A stretch of DNA of 32,402 nucleotides from Bacillota bacterium (GTDB lineage: Bacteria > Bacillota > Clostridia > Lachnospirales > Lachnospiraceae). Positions within the stretch are counted from its first letter, which is position 1. Every line of letters starts with the position of its first letter. This document shows positions 16,793 to 24,348 of the stretch, one piece after another. The notes under the pieces are model-generated. The model ran no database searches, had not been told where the DNA came from, and worked only from the letters and a program-made list of their open reading frames with translations. Location of the stretch: positions 1 to 32,402 of the forward strand of contig JAEZJW010000023.1 in the NCBI GenBank assembly GCA_023415595.1, given 5' to 3'. Made by a program: the position numbers and the translations under genes.

Positions 16793-17191
16793 ATGAAGAT
16801 TTTAATTGTTGAAGATGATTTGGTCAGCAGGAGGTTTTTATCAAAATTTCTATCATCGTACGGGGCAGTGGATGTGGTGGTAGATGGGATCGAGGCACTC
16901 GATGCATATCTGCTTTCGGTGAAGGATAATCAGCCCTATGATCTGATCTGCCTGGACATTATGATGCCTAAGGTGGATGGAGTGAAGGTGTTAAAGGCGA
17001 TCCGTGATTATGAAAAGTCAAAGGGGGTGTTACCTGAGAAGAGAGTAAAAGTAATTATGACAACTGCGTTACAGGAAACACAGTTGGTGCAGCAATCCTT
17101 CGAGATCGGCTGCGAAGCATATGCGGCTAAACCGATTGACATTGATAAATTTGTTGAGGTAATGCACAAGCTTGATCTTATTAAAGAATAA
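16793..17191 (+). CDS. Stand-alone response receiver (CheY-like)
   Basis: This 132-residue protein is a single receiver domain: acidic pocket E7-D8-D9 in ILIVEDD, phospho-acceptor D55 in LICLDIMMPKVDG, T91 in MTTAL, and K113 in AAKPID. There is no output domain, so it must work by protein contact as CheY or a phosphorelay carrier does. It is the last gene of the operon, 17 bases after the hybrid kinase, with AGGAGG eight bases upstream. It may receive phosphate from CheA, the hybrid kinase or both. The relatively long loop SVKDNQPYD before the phospho-site is seen in hybrid-associated receivers. A terminator follows at 17258. Confidence 0.93.
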   Translation: MKILIVEDDLVSRRFLSKFLSSYGAVDVVVDGIEALDAYLLSVKDNQPYDLICLDIMMPKVDGVKVLKAIRDYEKSKGVLPEKRVKVIMTTALQETQLVQQSFEIGCEAYAAKPIDIDKFVEVMHKLDLIKE

Positions 17192-17257
17192 ATTCCCCCA
17201 TATACCAGGTGCTATTAAATTCACTATGATAAATAAAATTTAAATAAAGAATGTTTT

Positions 17258-17317
17258 GATACTCCACATGGAATGGATAGTGACAAACGACCATTTCCAA
17301 GGTGGAGTATCTTTTTA
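17258..17317 (+). terminator. Terminator of the chemosensory operon
   Basis: GATACTCCAC (17258-17267) pairs perfectly with GTGGAGTATC (17302-17311), with GGAATGG / CCATTTCC extending the stem inside, followed by TTTTT. It closes the tetR-cheA-receiver transcription unit. Confidence 0.92.
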
Positions 17318-17392
17318 TGGTAGTGTAGTTTTCATTAAGAGAGATAAATAATGTTTAAGATATGGGCGAATGCCTACTAATGTTAACTGTAA

Positions 17393-17456
17393 GTTAATAA
17401 AATTAACAAAAATTAATTTCCTCTCCATTGATATATGAAAAAATCTGCATTAGAAT
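17393..17456 (+). promoter_or_regulatory. Promoter of the XRE regulator with upstream palindrome
   Basis: TTGATA (17428-17433), 17 bases, TAGAAT (17451-17456) predicts a start near 17463. Just upstream GTTAAT-AAA-ATTAAC (17393-17407) is a perfect palindrome that could be an operator. The predicted start leaves only about 12 bases before ATG 17475. Confidence 0.6.
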
Positions 17457-17474
17457 AAGAGCATAAGATAACCA

Positions 17475-18614
17475 ATGGTTAACAAAATTAAAAGAGAGGT
17501 GAGCGAAATAGCAGACCTAAAGATTGGAGTAAGAATTGCAGAGCAAAGGAAGAGAAAGGGGATTACTCAGGAGGAACTGGCGAATCACTTGGGTGTATCG
17601 AAACCGGCGGTATCAAAATGGGAATCGGGACAGAGCTATCCGGATATTTTGCTTCTGCCAGAATTAGCTACGTATTTTAATATTAGCATTGATGAGCTGG
17701 TTGGATATGAGCCTCAGATGACATTAGAGGAGATCTGGAAGCTATATCGCAAACTGGCAGAAGCGTTTACGAAGGAGCCCTTTGATAAGGTGCTGAAGGA
17801 ATGCAAGGTGTATTTAAAAAAGTATTACTCCTGTTGGCAGCTGCAGGTTCAGTTAGGCCTGGTTCTGCTGAATCATGTATCCTTAGCACCTGAGAAAGAG
17901 ATTGCCGAGGAAGTTATGGAGTATCTGCTAGAGCTGTACCAGAGAGTGGAGAAATCCTCGGATGATGTGGCTTTAGCAAAACAGGCAGTCCAGCTTCAGG
18001 CTATATGCTACCTTAGTCAGCAGAAGCCGGCAGAAGCGATTGAGCGTCTGGAAAAGCTGAATGAAACAATTATGAATCCTGAGAACCTTCTGGTGAAAGC
18101 TTATCAGATGAAAGGGGATTTTAATAAGGCACTGGAACACCTGCAGGGATATGTCTATGTGAATCTCATGAGTATCGTTGGCGCCGCACCGGATTTCTTC
18201 CAGATGTATGCGGGCAATGTAACAAAGCTGGAGCGCTTCTACGGGATATACAACAGCTTATGTAAAATCTTTAACCTGGGAGAGCTGCATCCGGCACTGC
18301 TGATGCAGATGGAGTTATCCGCTGTATATGCCTTTGCAGGCGTGGGTGATAAGGAGAAAGCACTGAATGCTCTTGAACATTGCATCGAGCTGATGGACCG
18401 GATGGGTAAGGGGAAGATAGTTCTCAAAGGAAATGATATATTTGATGTTCTCGAGCAATATTTTGCGGATATCAATATTGAAGCTGTCGCACCCAGGAAT
18501 ATTGAGGCAATTTGGCACGATCTTAAGAACCTCCTTGTGAATAATCCGGCACTTGAGAGCCTGAAAGAGGAGGAGCGATACCGCCATATTGTAAAGCGGC
18601 TGGAAAGCCTATAA
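17475..18614 (+). CDS. XRE-family regulator with TPR-like C-terminal domain
   Basis: This protein has up to 379 residues. An XRE/Cro helix-turn-helix (ITQEELANHLGVSKPAVSKWESGQSYPDI) occupies the first ~80 residues. The remaining ~300 form helical repeats (for example QLQAICYLSQQKPAEAIERLEKL and MKGDFNKALEHLQGYV) resembling TPRs, as in peptide-sensing regulators. It stands before the YxlE-like / ABC genes and probably controls them. The start is unclear: ATG 17475 has no ribosome site and would lie only ~12 bases from the predicted transcript start, while AGAGAGGTG (17493-17501) is well spaced before ATA 17508, where the protein would begin I-A-D-L-K. GTG 17499 is a third option. Confidence 0.88.
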   Translation: MVNKIKREVSEIADLKIGVRIAEQRKRKGITQEELANHLGVSKPAVSKWESGQSYPDILLLPELATYFNISIDELVGYEPQMTLEEIWKLYRKLAEAFTKEPFDKVLKECKVYLKKYYSCWQLQVQLGLVLLNHVSLAPEKEIAEEVMEYLLELYQRVEKSSDDVALAKQAVQLQAICYLSQQKPAEAIERLEKLNETIMNPENLLVKAYQMKGDFNKALEHLQGYVYVNLMSIVGAAPDFFQMYAGNVTKLERFYGIYNSLCKIFNLGELHPALLMQMELSAVYAFAGVGDKEKALNALEHCIELMDRMGKGKIVLKGNDIFDVLEQYFADINIEAVAPRNIEAIWHDLKNLLVNNPALESLKEEERYRHIVKRLESL

Positions 18615-18653
18615 TCATCATGAGAATACAGGATTATTACAGAAAGAAATGAT

Positions 18654-18685
18654 AGGTATCTATGAGGCTGATATTTTAGATACCT
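18654..18685 (+). promoter_or_regulatory. Perfect inverted repeat before the YxlE-like gene
   Basis: AGGTATCTA (18654-18662) and TAGATACCT (18677-18685) form a 9 bp perfect inverted repeat with a 14-base spacer and no T-tract. It lies between the XRE regulator and its likely target genes, so it may be an operator or an mRNA hairpin. Confidence 0.5.
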
Positions 18686-18757
18686 GAAGCAAAAAGTTTG
18701 TGAATTAATATAGTTGAAAAATATGATTGGCGCTGATTTGCGCAGAAAGAGGAAGAT

Positions 18758-18976
18758 ATGGAAAAGCTTATGGAATATTTACCGTTTTTGATACCGATTA
18801 TAATTGTGGAGCTGGCGCTGCTGCTGACGGCATTACTGCATGTATTAAAGCATAATAAATACCGCTTCGGCAATCGGGTTCTCTGGATCATTATTGTGGT
18901 ATTCTTTCAGGTCGTTGGGCCCATCTTTTTTTCACTGTCGGAAGAGGGGAAGAATAATGAATATTTTAGAACTTAA
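18758..18976 (+). CDS. Small membrane protein, YxlE / PLD nuclease N-terminal-like
   Basis: This 72-residue protein has two hydrophobic helices (~8-30 and ~41-60), with a basic loop HVLKHNKYRFGNR between and the segment VLWIIIVVFFQVVGPIFFSL. This matches the PLDc_N-like small membrane proteins such as Bacillus YxlE. In Bacillus the yxlE gene also precedes an ABC ATPase (yxlF) and permease (yxlG), the same order as here. In the sigY operon YxlE acts with YxlD against sigma-Y; here no sigma factor is adjacent, so its role is unknown. GAGGA lies before the ATG. Its end overlaps the ATPase gene by 20 bases. Confidence 0.8.
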   Translation: MEKLMEYLPFLIPIIIVELALLLTALLHVLKHNKYRFGNRVLWIIIVVFFQVVGPIFFSLSEEGKNNEYFRT

Positions 18977-19874
18977 GAATATTCAGAAACAGTTCGGCAG
19001 CCTGGAAGTAATCAAAGATTTAAGCTTCTCGGTACCGGAGCATACGGTATTCGGCTTCATCGGTAAGAACGGAGCCGGTAAGACAACCACGATGAAGATG
19101 ATCCTCGGGTTTCTGGAACCCAGTGCAGGGGAGATCTATGTATCGGGAGAGAAGGTTGCCTATGGCAATACAAAGACGAACCGGTATATCGGTTATCTGC
19201 CCGATGTCCCTGAATTCTATGGTTACATGAGTCCGAAGGAATATTTAAGACTGTGCGGCGAGATTACAGGAATACCGAAGGAGCTGATTGCAGCCAGGTC
19301 TATGGAACTGCTTCAGCTGGTTGGGTTGGAGAGCGCCAACAGGCGGATCCGGGGATTTTCCCGTGGAATGAAACAAAGATTGGGAATCGCTCAGGCACTT
19401 TTAAATGAGCCACAGCTTCTGATCTGTGACGAACCTACCTCTGCCCTGGACCCGATCGGAAGGAAGGAGATCCTGGATATTCTGTCGGTAGCCAGGGAGC
19501 GGACGACAATCGTGTTCTCAACCCATATCCTCTCTGATGTGGAACGGATCTGTGACAGCATCGGGGTACTGAACGAAGGGAAGCTGGTATTACAGGGTAC
19601 TGTGCAGGAGATTAAGAATGATCGACGGAAGGACGCGATCCGCATCGAAGTGGTAAGTGAGCAGGTCGCAAGGCAGCTGACAGATAAAATAAAAAACCTT
19701 TCTTTTGTGCTCGAGGCAACAGCGGAAGAAAACTGTATCAATGTCAAGCTTACTAAGGCAGAGAAATTTGGTAAGGAGCTTATGGCACTGCTCGTCCGGG
19801 AAGATATCCCGGTGCTGCGCTATGAGATTCTGGAGCCCTCCCTAGAAAATGTATTCCTGGAGGTGGTAGGATGA
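18957..19874 (+). CDS. ABC transporter ATP-binding protein, YxlF-like
   Basis: This 305-residue ATPase has Walker A GKNGAGKTT (residues 36-44), Q-loop region IGYLPDVPEFYGYMSP, signature FSRGMKQRLG, Walker B LLICDEPTSALDP and H-loop FSTHILSD, followed by a ~85-residue C-terminal regulatory domain. ATG 18957, preceded by GAGGGGAAG, is preferred over an upstream in-frame ATG at 18894 that lies inside the YxlE-like gene. It powers the permease at 19871, with which it overlaps by four bases (ATGA). Relatives export peptides, antibiotics or sodium. The substrate is unknown. Confidence 0.93.
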   Translation: MNILELKNIQKQFGSLEVIKDLSFSVPEHTVFGFIGKNGAGKTTTMKMILGFLEPSAGEIYVSGEKVAYGNTKTNRYIGYLPDVPEFYGYMSPKEYLRLCGEITGIPKELIAARSMELLQLVGLESANRRIRGFSRGMKQRLGIAQALLNEPQLLICDEPTSALDPIGRKEILDILSVARERTTIVFSTHILSDVERICDSIGVLNEGKLVLQGTVQEIKNDRRKDAIRIEVVSEQVARQLTDKIKNLSFVLEATAEENCINVKLTKAEKFGKELMALLVREDIPVLRYEILEPSLENVFLEVVG

Positions 19875-20635
19875 AGGGTTATATAGCTTTTATTAAGAAA
19901 GAATTTATGGAACAGATCCGTACGTTTCGTATGCTGATCCTATTCGCTGTATTCTTCCTCTTTGGCTTGATGAGCCCTCTGACAGCCAAAATGTTACCGG
20001 ATATCATGTCCGGTATGAAGATTCAGGGAATAGTAATCACAATACCGGAAGCAACAGCGATGGATGCTTACGGCCAGTTTTTCAAAAACACGACCCAGAT
20101 GGGAGTTATCGTAATACTTCTGGTATTTGGAGGAATGATTTCGAATGAGCTGACCAGAGGGACTCTGATCAACATTCTGGCTAAGGGGCTCGGAAGACAC
20201 ACCGTGATCCTTTCAAAGTTTACAGCTGCTTTGGCGGTATGGACAGCAGTATTGGCTTTTGCCGGATCGGTAAACCAGGGCTATACCATGTATCTGTTTG
20301 ATACCTCAGGAGTTAAGAATATCCTGTTCTCCCTATTCTGCTTATGGCTTTTCGGAGTTTTTCTGCTGGCGCTGATCATACTTTCAAGCATCCTGACCGG
20401 CGGTAGCTTTGGTGGTTTGATCCTGACGGCAACCGCCTTGGCCGTTTTCCTGCTATTGAATATATTCCCGGGTCTGGAGAAGTTCAACCCTACCTATTTA
20501 GCTTCTCATAATACGGAGTTTTTATCCGGAGACCTGCAACCGTCCGATGCACTATGGTCGATTCTGGTTACAGTAGGCTTGATGATTGGAGCAATCCTGA
20601 CTTCCATCTCTGTGTTCAGGAAGAAGAAATTATAG
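19871..20635 (+). CDS. ABC-2 type permease
   Basis: This 254-residue integral membrane protein has about six predicted helices, beginning IAFIKKEFMEQIRTFRMLILFAVFFLFGLMSP, the typical N-terminus of ABC-2 exporters. The conserved GGMISNELTRGTLINILAKGL segment is the cytoplasmic coupling region of this family. It is translationally coupled to the ATPase upstream through a four-base overlap. A predicted homodimer or a 2:2 complex would form the exporter. A terminator follows at 20652. Confidence 0.9.
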   Translation: MKGYIAFIKKEFMEQIRTFRMLILFAVFFLFGLMSPLTAKMLPDIMSGMKIQGIVITIPEATAMDAYGQFFKNTTQMGVIVILLVFGGMISNELTRGTLINILAKGLGRHTVILSKFTAALAVWTAVLAFAGSVNQGYTMYLFDTSGVKNILFSLFCLWLFGVFLLALIILSSILTGGSFGGLILTATALAVFLLLNIFPGLEKFNPTYLASHNTEFLSGDLQPSDALWSILVTVGLMIGAILTSISVFRKKKL

Positions 20636-20651
20636 AATGATGACCGTTCGT

Positions 20652-20699
20652 AAGGTACAGATAATAGGTTACATGACCTGTCTGTACCTTAATTTATTT
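20652..20699 (+). terminator. Terminator of the XRE-ABC operon
   Basis: AAGGTACAGA (20652-20661) pairs perfectly with TCTGTACCTT (20681-20690), with AGGT/ACCT inside, followed by a T-rich tract (AATTTATTT). Confidence 0.85.
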
Positions 20700-20827
20700 C
20701 AATAAAACCGATTAGTAATGTACATTTTCAGATTTTAGTTTGATTTTGTCCGACATTTACGGTAAGAATCATTTGCCGGATCATTTGCTTTATGTTCCAT
20801 GAGAATTAGGACAGTCACCGAATTATA

Positions 20828-20856
20828 TTGACAGGTGTTCCTATTTCCCATAAGAT
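20828..20856 (+). promoter_or_regulatory. Promoter of the cysteine hydrolase gene
   Basis: TTGACA (20828-20833), 17 bases, TAAGAT (20851-20856). It lies 55 bases before the preferred start codon and after a terminator, so a new transcription unit begins here. Confidence 0.65.
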
Positions 20857-20911
20857 TATGGTCTGAGAAGTGAGCCGATATGATTAGAAAGAAAGGGTGG
20901 ATACCAAGCGC

Positions 20912-21445
20912 ATGGATTATCAGAAGACTGCATTACTGATTGTAGATGTACAAACGGATATAGTAGAAGACCAGCCCTACAGGATTCAGGAGCTGCTGCA
21001 CCGGATCAATCTGCTGAAGGCACATTTTAAGAAGAATTCCGGGGAGATTATCTTTGTGAGACATGATGATGGCGCCGGAAGCAGTCTTGAGAAAGGAACG
21101 CCGGGTTGGCAGATCTATCAGGATATTGCGCCGACGGAGGGAGAGAAGGTATTTGATAAGAACTATAACAGCGCCTTCCGCAATACGGGGCTTCGGGAAT
21201 ACCTCGAGCTAAGAGGCATAGATACCCTGGTACTGACCGGGTTACAGACGGAATATTGTATAGATGCTACCTGTAAAGTTGCCTTTGAATACGGTTTCAA
21301 CGTTATTATCCCGGAGGGTACTGTATCAACCTTCGATAATAAATATCTTAAGGCAGAAGAGATCAATGATTTCTATGTATATCATATGTGGAATAATCGT
21401 TATGCGAAGGTAATGGCGACGGAGGAGCTTCTGAACTGTAAATAA
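20912..21445 (+). CDS. Isochorismatase-family cysteine hydrolase
   Basis: This 177-residue protein has the family triad: D12 in ALLIVDVQTD, K83 in VFDKNYNSAF, and nucleophile C116 in LTGLQTEYCIDATC. The family covers nicotinamidases, ureidoacrylate/biuret hydrolases and isochorismatases. No neighbour fixes the substrate. GTG 20897 would give a slightly longer form, but it lies inside the ribosome-binding region AAAGGGTGG; ATG 20912 brings the first strand (TALLIVDVQ) to the usual distance from the N-terminus. It is cytoplasmic. Pyrophosphatase follows after 75 bases in the same direction. Confidence 0.85.
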   Translation: MDYQKTALLIVDVQTDIVEDQPYRIQELLHRINLLKAHFKKNSGEIIFVRHDDGAGSSLEKGTPGWQIYQDIAPTEGEKVFDKNYNSAFRNTGLREYLELRGIDTLVLTGLQTEYCIDATCKVAFEYGFNVIIPEGTVSTFDNKYLKAEEINDFYVYHMWNNRYAKVMATEELLNCK

Positions 21446-21520
21446 TCCGGGTACTTTATTGGGTATGATAAGAATGAAGTATCATCACGAGGGAACGATA
21501 GGAAGAGAGAGTGGTTTGAC

Positions 21521-22063
21521 ATGAATAACATATGGCATGATATCAGTCCGGAACGGATTAAGCCGGAGGATTTTGTAGCAGTGATTGAGATTACGAAGGG
21601 AAGTAAGAAGAAGTACGAATTGGATAAGGAAACCGGTCATATCTTACTGGACCGCATTCTGTATACCTCCACCCACTACCCTGCTAACTATGGCTTTATC
21701 CCAAGAACCTACGGGGATGATCTGGACCCCTTGGATGTTCTGGTCCTTTGTTCTGAGTCGATCGATCCGCTGACGCTGGTCAGATGCTATCCGATCGGAG
21801 TCATGAATATGATTGATAACGGAATGGGCGACGAGAAGATAATCGCAATCCCATATAATGATCCGACCTATAATATTTATAAGAATATCAGCGAGCTGCC
21901 ACAGCATATCTTCAATGAGATGAGACATTTTTTCAGTGTATATAAGGAATTGGAGAATAAGGAGACAGCGGTGAACGAATTCGGAGGTCCTGTGGATGCC
22001 CTAAGGATTATTGGGCATTGCATCGAGCACTATAATGATAAGTTCGGTAAGCAACACAGATAA
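21521..22063 (+). CDS. ppa: Family I inorganic pyrophosphatase
   Basis: This 180-residue protein hydrolyses pyrophosphate to phosphate, pulling biosynthetic reactions forward. Family I features are visible: KKKYELDKETGHILLDRIL, YPANYGFIPRTYGDD, and the metal-binding segment DDLDPLDVLV, where leucine replaces the small residue of the classic D-[SGDN]-D-P motif but the aspartates are kept. The length fits bacterial family I (about 175 residues). GAAGAGAG lies before the ATG. A very strong terminator follows five bases after the stop. Confidence 0.93.
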   Translation: MNNIWHDISPERIKPEDFVAVIEITKGSKKKYELDKETGHILLDRILYTSTHYPANYGFIPRTYGDDLDPLDVLVLCSESIDPLTLVRCYPIGVMNMIDNGMGDEKIIAIPYNDPTYNIYKNISELPQHIFNEMRHFFSVYKELENKETAVNEFGGPVDALRIIGHCIEHYNDKFGKQHR

Positions 22064-22067
22064 TAAT

Positions 22068-22114
22068 ATTGCCGATTCCATCAGAATGGTATATGATGGA
22101 ATTGGCAATTTTTT
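22068..22114 (+). terminator. Terminator after ppa
   Basis: Fifteen bases (22068-22082) pair with 22095-22109, with one G-U pair and a 12-base loop, followed by TTTTT. It separates ppa from the acetyltransferase gene 29 bases on. Confidence 0.93.
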
Positions 22115-22142
22115 AATAGCAAGCTTCAGAAGAGGAGTTTAT

Positions 22143-22676
22143 ATGGATAATATTAATCTTTTAACCCCAAGACTGCTGATCAGGCGATTCCGCCCGGAGG
22201 ATTATGAGGACCTTTATCAGTACCTTTCTGATGAAGAGGTGGTAAGGTATGAGCCCTATCCCCCTTTCACAAGAGAACAATGCAGGTTGGAGGCAGTCAG
22301 AAGATCCAAGAATGAGGAATTCCTTGCAGTATGTATTAAGGATTCTGATAAATTGATCGGGAATTTATATTTTTCTAAGAGGGAATTTGGCGCCTGGGAG
22401 TTGGGGTATGTCTTCAACCGGAACTATCAAGGGAGCGGATATGCAACAGAAAGTGCAGGAGCATTGTTAAATTATGCATTCCGGGAGAAGAACGTCAGAA
22501 GAGTGGTGGCAAGCTGTAACCCGGAGAACATTGCGTCCTGGAAGCTGCTGGAACGGTTACATATGAGAAGAGAAGGACACGAGCTTAAGAATATATATTT
22601 TAATACTGACAGTGACGGCAAACCTCTCTGGCAGGACAGCTATCATTATGCCATACTTGCAGAGGAATGGAAGTAA
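22143..22676 (+). CDS. GNAT N-acetyltransferase, RimJ/RimL type
   Basis: This 177-residue protein has a GNAT fold: LLTPRLLIRRFRPEDYEDLY at the start, the core strand AWELGYVFNRNYQGSGYATE holding the acetyl-CoA pyrophosphate loop (Q-x-x-G-x-G/A equivalent, QGSGYA), and RRVVASCNPENIASWKLLERL, the typical Acetyltransf_3 C-terminal motif. RimJ/RimL relatives acetylate ribosomal protein N-termini or small molecules; the target here is unknown. An open frame extends upstream to 22011 through ppa, but ATG 22143 with AGAGGAG just ahead is the clear start. Confidence 0.9.
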   Translation: MDNINLLTPRLLIRRFRPEDYEDLYQYLSDEEVVRYEPYPPFTREQCRLEAVRRSKNEEFLAVCIKDSDKLIGNLYFSKREFGAWELGYVFNRNYQGSGYATESAGALLNYAFREKNVRRVVASCNPENIASWKLLERLHMRREGHELKNIYFNTDSDGKPLWQDSYHYAILAEEWK

Positions 22677-22677
22677 A

Positions 22678-22709
22678 ACAAGAGGAACCGGCTTGCCGGT
22701 TCCTCTTGT
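22678..22709 (-). terminator. Terminator between convergent genes
   Basis: A perfect 15 bp inverted repeat (22678-22692 with 22695-22709) has a two-base centre. On the minus strand it is followed by TTTTAC, so it ends the HAAS/PadR operon. The plus strand lacks a T-run but the stem may still stop the acetyltransferase transcript. Confidence 0.85.
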
Positions 22710-22722
22710 CATGAATACAGGT

Positions 22723-23703
22723 TTACTTCTGTTCGTTGTTATCTGTAATAATACTGTAAGCAGCACTGAACATACCGAACAGGATGCCTGTGATCGGGAA
22801 TATGATCCATGCCTTACTCCATAAATCATAAACTAAGCCGCAGATCAGAAAGATGGCTACTGCTAATGGCCATACGATGGAGGCTACTGCCCCAATGACT
22901 TTATCTTCCTTGCGCTGCTGTCTCGGTGCATACTCGCCAATACGCAGGAGACGTCCATAGCTTTCACGGATTGTTCCGAAATAGACGAAATTAAACACTG
23001 CAACAGCAACAATACCGAGCATGATCACCACACCATACTGTGGCATGTTTTCTCCCATTAATGAGGTGAGGAAAAGCGAAACAGGGGAGAGGATAAGGAT
23101 ACAAACTCCTATCATCACGCTGAGGAAGAACGTACGGTTAAAGTTATCATATAGTTTTTGTATTTCTGTTTTCACACCGGCAGGAAGGGTCACACCTTTT
23201 TCAATATGCTTATACTTCTCAAAGTTCATGCCGGAATAGATGAAGATACCCACGGCAATTACGACCAGCAGGAATAAGGGGATCAGACTTAGGACCGATC
23301 CTGTATCCTTCATAAACCTTGTGCCGAAGATACCGTCTTCGAACAACTGATTCATCAGAATCAAGGCAGCAGGGGCAAGGATACATAAGAGAACTCCGAA
23401 GCCGATCTGAATGCCCATGGTCTTCTTCACTTTCAGGTAGGAATATGCCTCATCCTTCGTGATCAGGGGATAAGAATTGGTTTCTTCCTCCTTCTTAATT
23501 CCGAGCTCACTAACCAGCTCATCAATGTTACCAAATTCTGAAATGACGATTCCGATGGCTTCGTTCTCGGACTTACCCGCTGCCTTCAGCTCGTTATATT
23601 TTTCTTCCATATTAGATAGGATATTGTTTTTGATTTCTGTCATCTGCGCCGTCTTCGGCAATGCAGAAAACATGTTTTCCAGATACATTCTGATGGTATC
23701 CAT
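22723..23703 (-). CDS. HAAS-domain membrane protein (PadR partner)
   Basis: This 326-residue protein has an N-terminal ~80-residue soluble helical region (MDTIRMYLENMFSALPKTAQ ... EAIGIVISEFGNIDELVSELG) that matches the HAAS / permease-prefix domain found beside PadR regulators. It is followed by about six or seven membrane helices in two halves separated by a charged loop (NFEKYKHIEKGVTLPAGVKTE). These proteins are thought to sense membrane state or to modulate ABC modules; no enzymatic residues are visible. Its start overlaps the PadR stop by one base (TAATG), so the two are translationally coupled. Confidence 0.85.
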   Translation of the reverse strand: MDTIRMYLENMFSALPKTAQMTEIKNNILSNMEEKYNELKAAGKSENEAIGIVISEFGNIDELVSELGIKKEEETNSYPLITKDEAYSYLKVKKTMGIQIGFGVLLCILAPAALILMNQLFEDGIFGTRFMKDTGSVLSLIPLFLLVVIAVGIFIYSGMNFEKYKHIEKGVTLPAGVKTEIQKLYDNFNRTFFLSVMIGVCILILSPVSLFLTSLMGENMPQYGVVIMLGIVAVAVFNFVYFGTIRESYGRLLRIGEYAPRQQRKEDKVIGAVASIVWPLAVAIFLICGLVYDLWSKAWIIFPITGILFGMFSAAYSIITDNNEQK

Positions 23704-24035
23704 TATTCATTCCACTCCTTTATAAATCGATTGACTACATCCTGAGTTAATTCCCATTCTTCGCATTTCTCCTTGTAATAAGCAAGTCCGGAGGGTGTGA
23801 TCCTGTAATAAGTCCGCCTTTTTCCGAAGGACTCCTCCCCAAAGAAGGATTCAATATATCCGTTGCTCTCCAAACGGTTGAAAGCGGAATATAGTGTCGT
23901 CTCCTTCATGATGTATTTGCCTTCGGATTTCTCCTTAATGTTCTTGGATATTTCGTATCCATAGGATTCACCCTCCAGGAGGAAGAATAGGATGATCGTA
24001 TCATTATAGCCTCTGATCACATCACTGCTGATCAT
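23703..24035 (-). CDS. PadR-family transcriptional regulator
   Basis: This 110-residue winged-helix protein has the PadR signature: NDTIILFFLLEGESYGYEIS, KETTLYSAFNRLESNGYIES, and the wing KRRTYYRITPSGLAYYKEK, followed by a short C-terminal dimerisation helix. It is the first gene of a two-gene minus-strand operon with the HAAS membrane protein, a very common Firmicutes pair. A promoter with an inverted repeat lies at 24096-24140 and is probably its own operator. GGAGGA stands before the start codon. Confidence 0.93.
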   Translation of the reverse strand: MISSDVIRGYNDTIILFFLLEGESYGYEISKNIKEKSEGKYIMKETTLYSAFNRLESNGYIESFFGEESFGKRRTYYRITPSGLAYYKEKCEEWELTQDVVNRFIKEWNE

Positions 24036-24095
24036 CTTGGAATCCTCCTTAATTTAAGCGGATGGGTGCGCAGACCATCCGATTAACTACTTCAT

Positions 24096-24140
24096 CTATC
24101 GTAGTAATCAGAGTATATCACAACTACTACGACAGGTAAA
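24096..24140 (-). promoter_or_regulatory. Promoter and operator of the padR operon
   Basis: On the minus strand TTTACC (24135-24140), 17 bases, TATACT (24112-24117). An inverted repeat CTATCGTAGTA (24096-24106) / TACTACGACAG (24125-24135), matching at 10 of 11 positions, brackets the -10 box, as expected for repressor binding. A second hairpin CGGATGG / CCATCCG (24059-24081) lies in the untranslated leader. Confidence 0.7.
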
Positions 24141-24182
24141 GTACTTTTTAAAATTTTTTTCAATAAAAATACAATTACCCTA

Positions 24183-24246
24183 TTGACAGAATAAGGTAAG
24201 AGGTCTATACTCTGTATTAGTTAGTTACTTGACTAATTAACCAACT
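24183..24246 (+). promoter_or_regulatory. Promoter and long palindromic operator of the gntR-ABC operon
   Basis: TTGACA (24183-24188), 17 bases, TATACT (24206-24211). Starting near +1, 24219-24246 is a 28 bp palindrome of the form AGTTNGTTANTT-N4-AANTAACNAACT, a good candidate operator for the GntR encoded at 24349. The stretch 24247-24348 before that gene is untranslated leader with an open frame but no ribosome site, and I see no separate gene in it. Confidence 0.8.
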
Positions 24247-24348
24247 ATCAAAACTATGATGATCAATGCAATCATTACTTTATTTCCACAAGTAGTGGAA
24301 ATGATTAAAGAGCCAGGAAAGATCAACCTGGAGAAGGGAGGGTTAGGA

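Noticed and set aside
24256..24348. Longer N-terminus for the GntR regulator starting at ATG 24256
   Set aside because: It has no ribosome site, lies in the leader just after the operator, and precedes a well-spaced GGAGGG-ATG at 24349 where the GntR domain begins.
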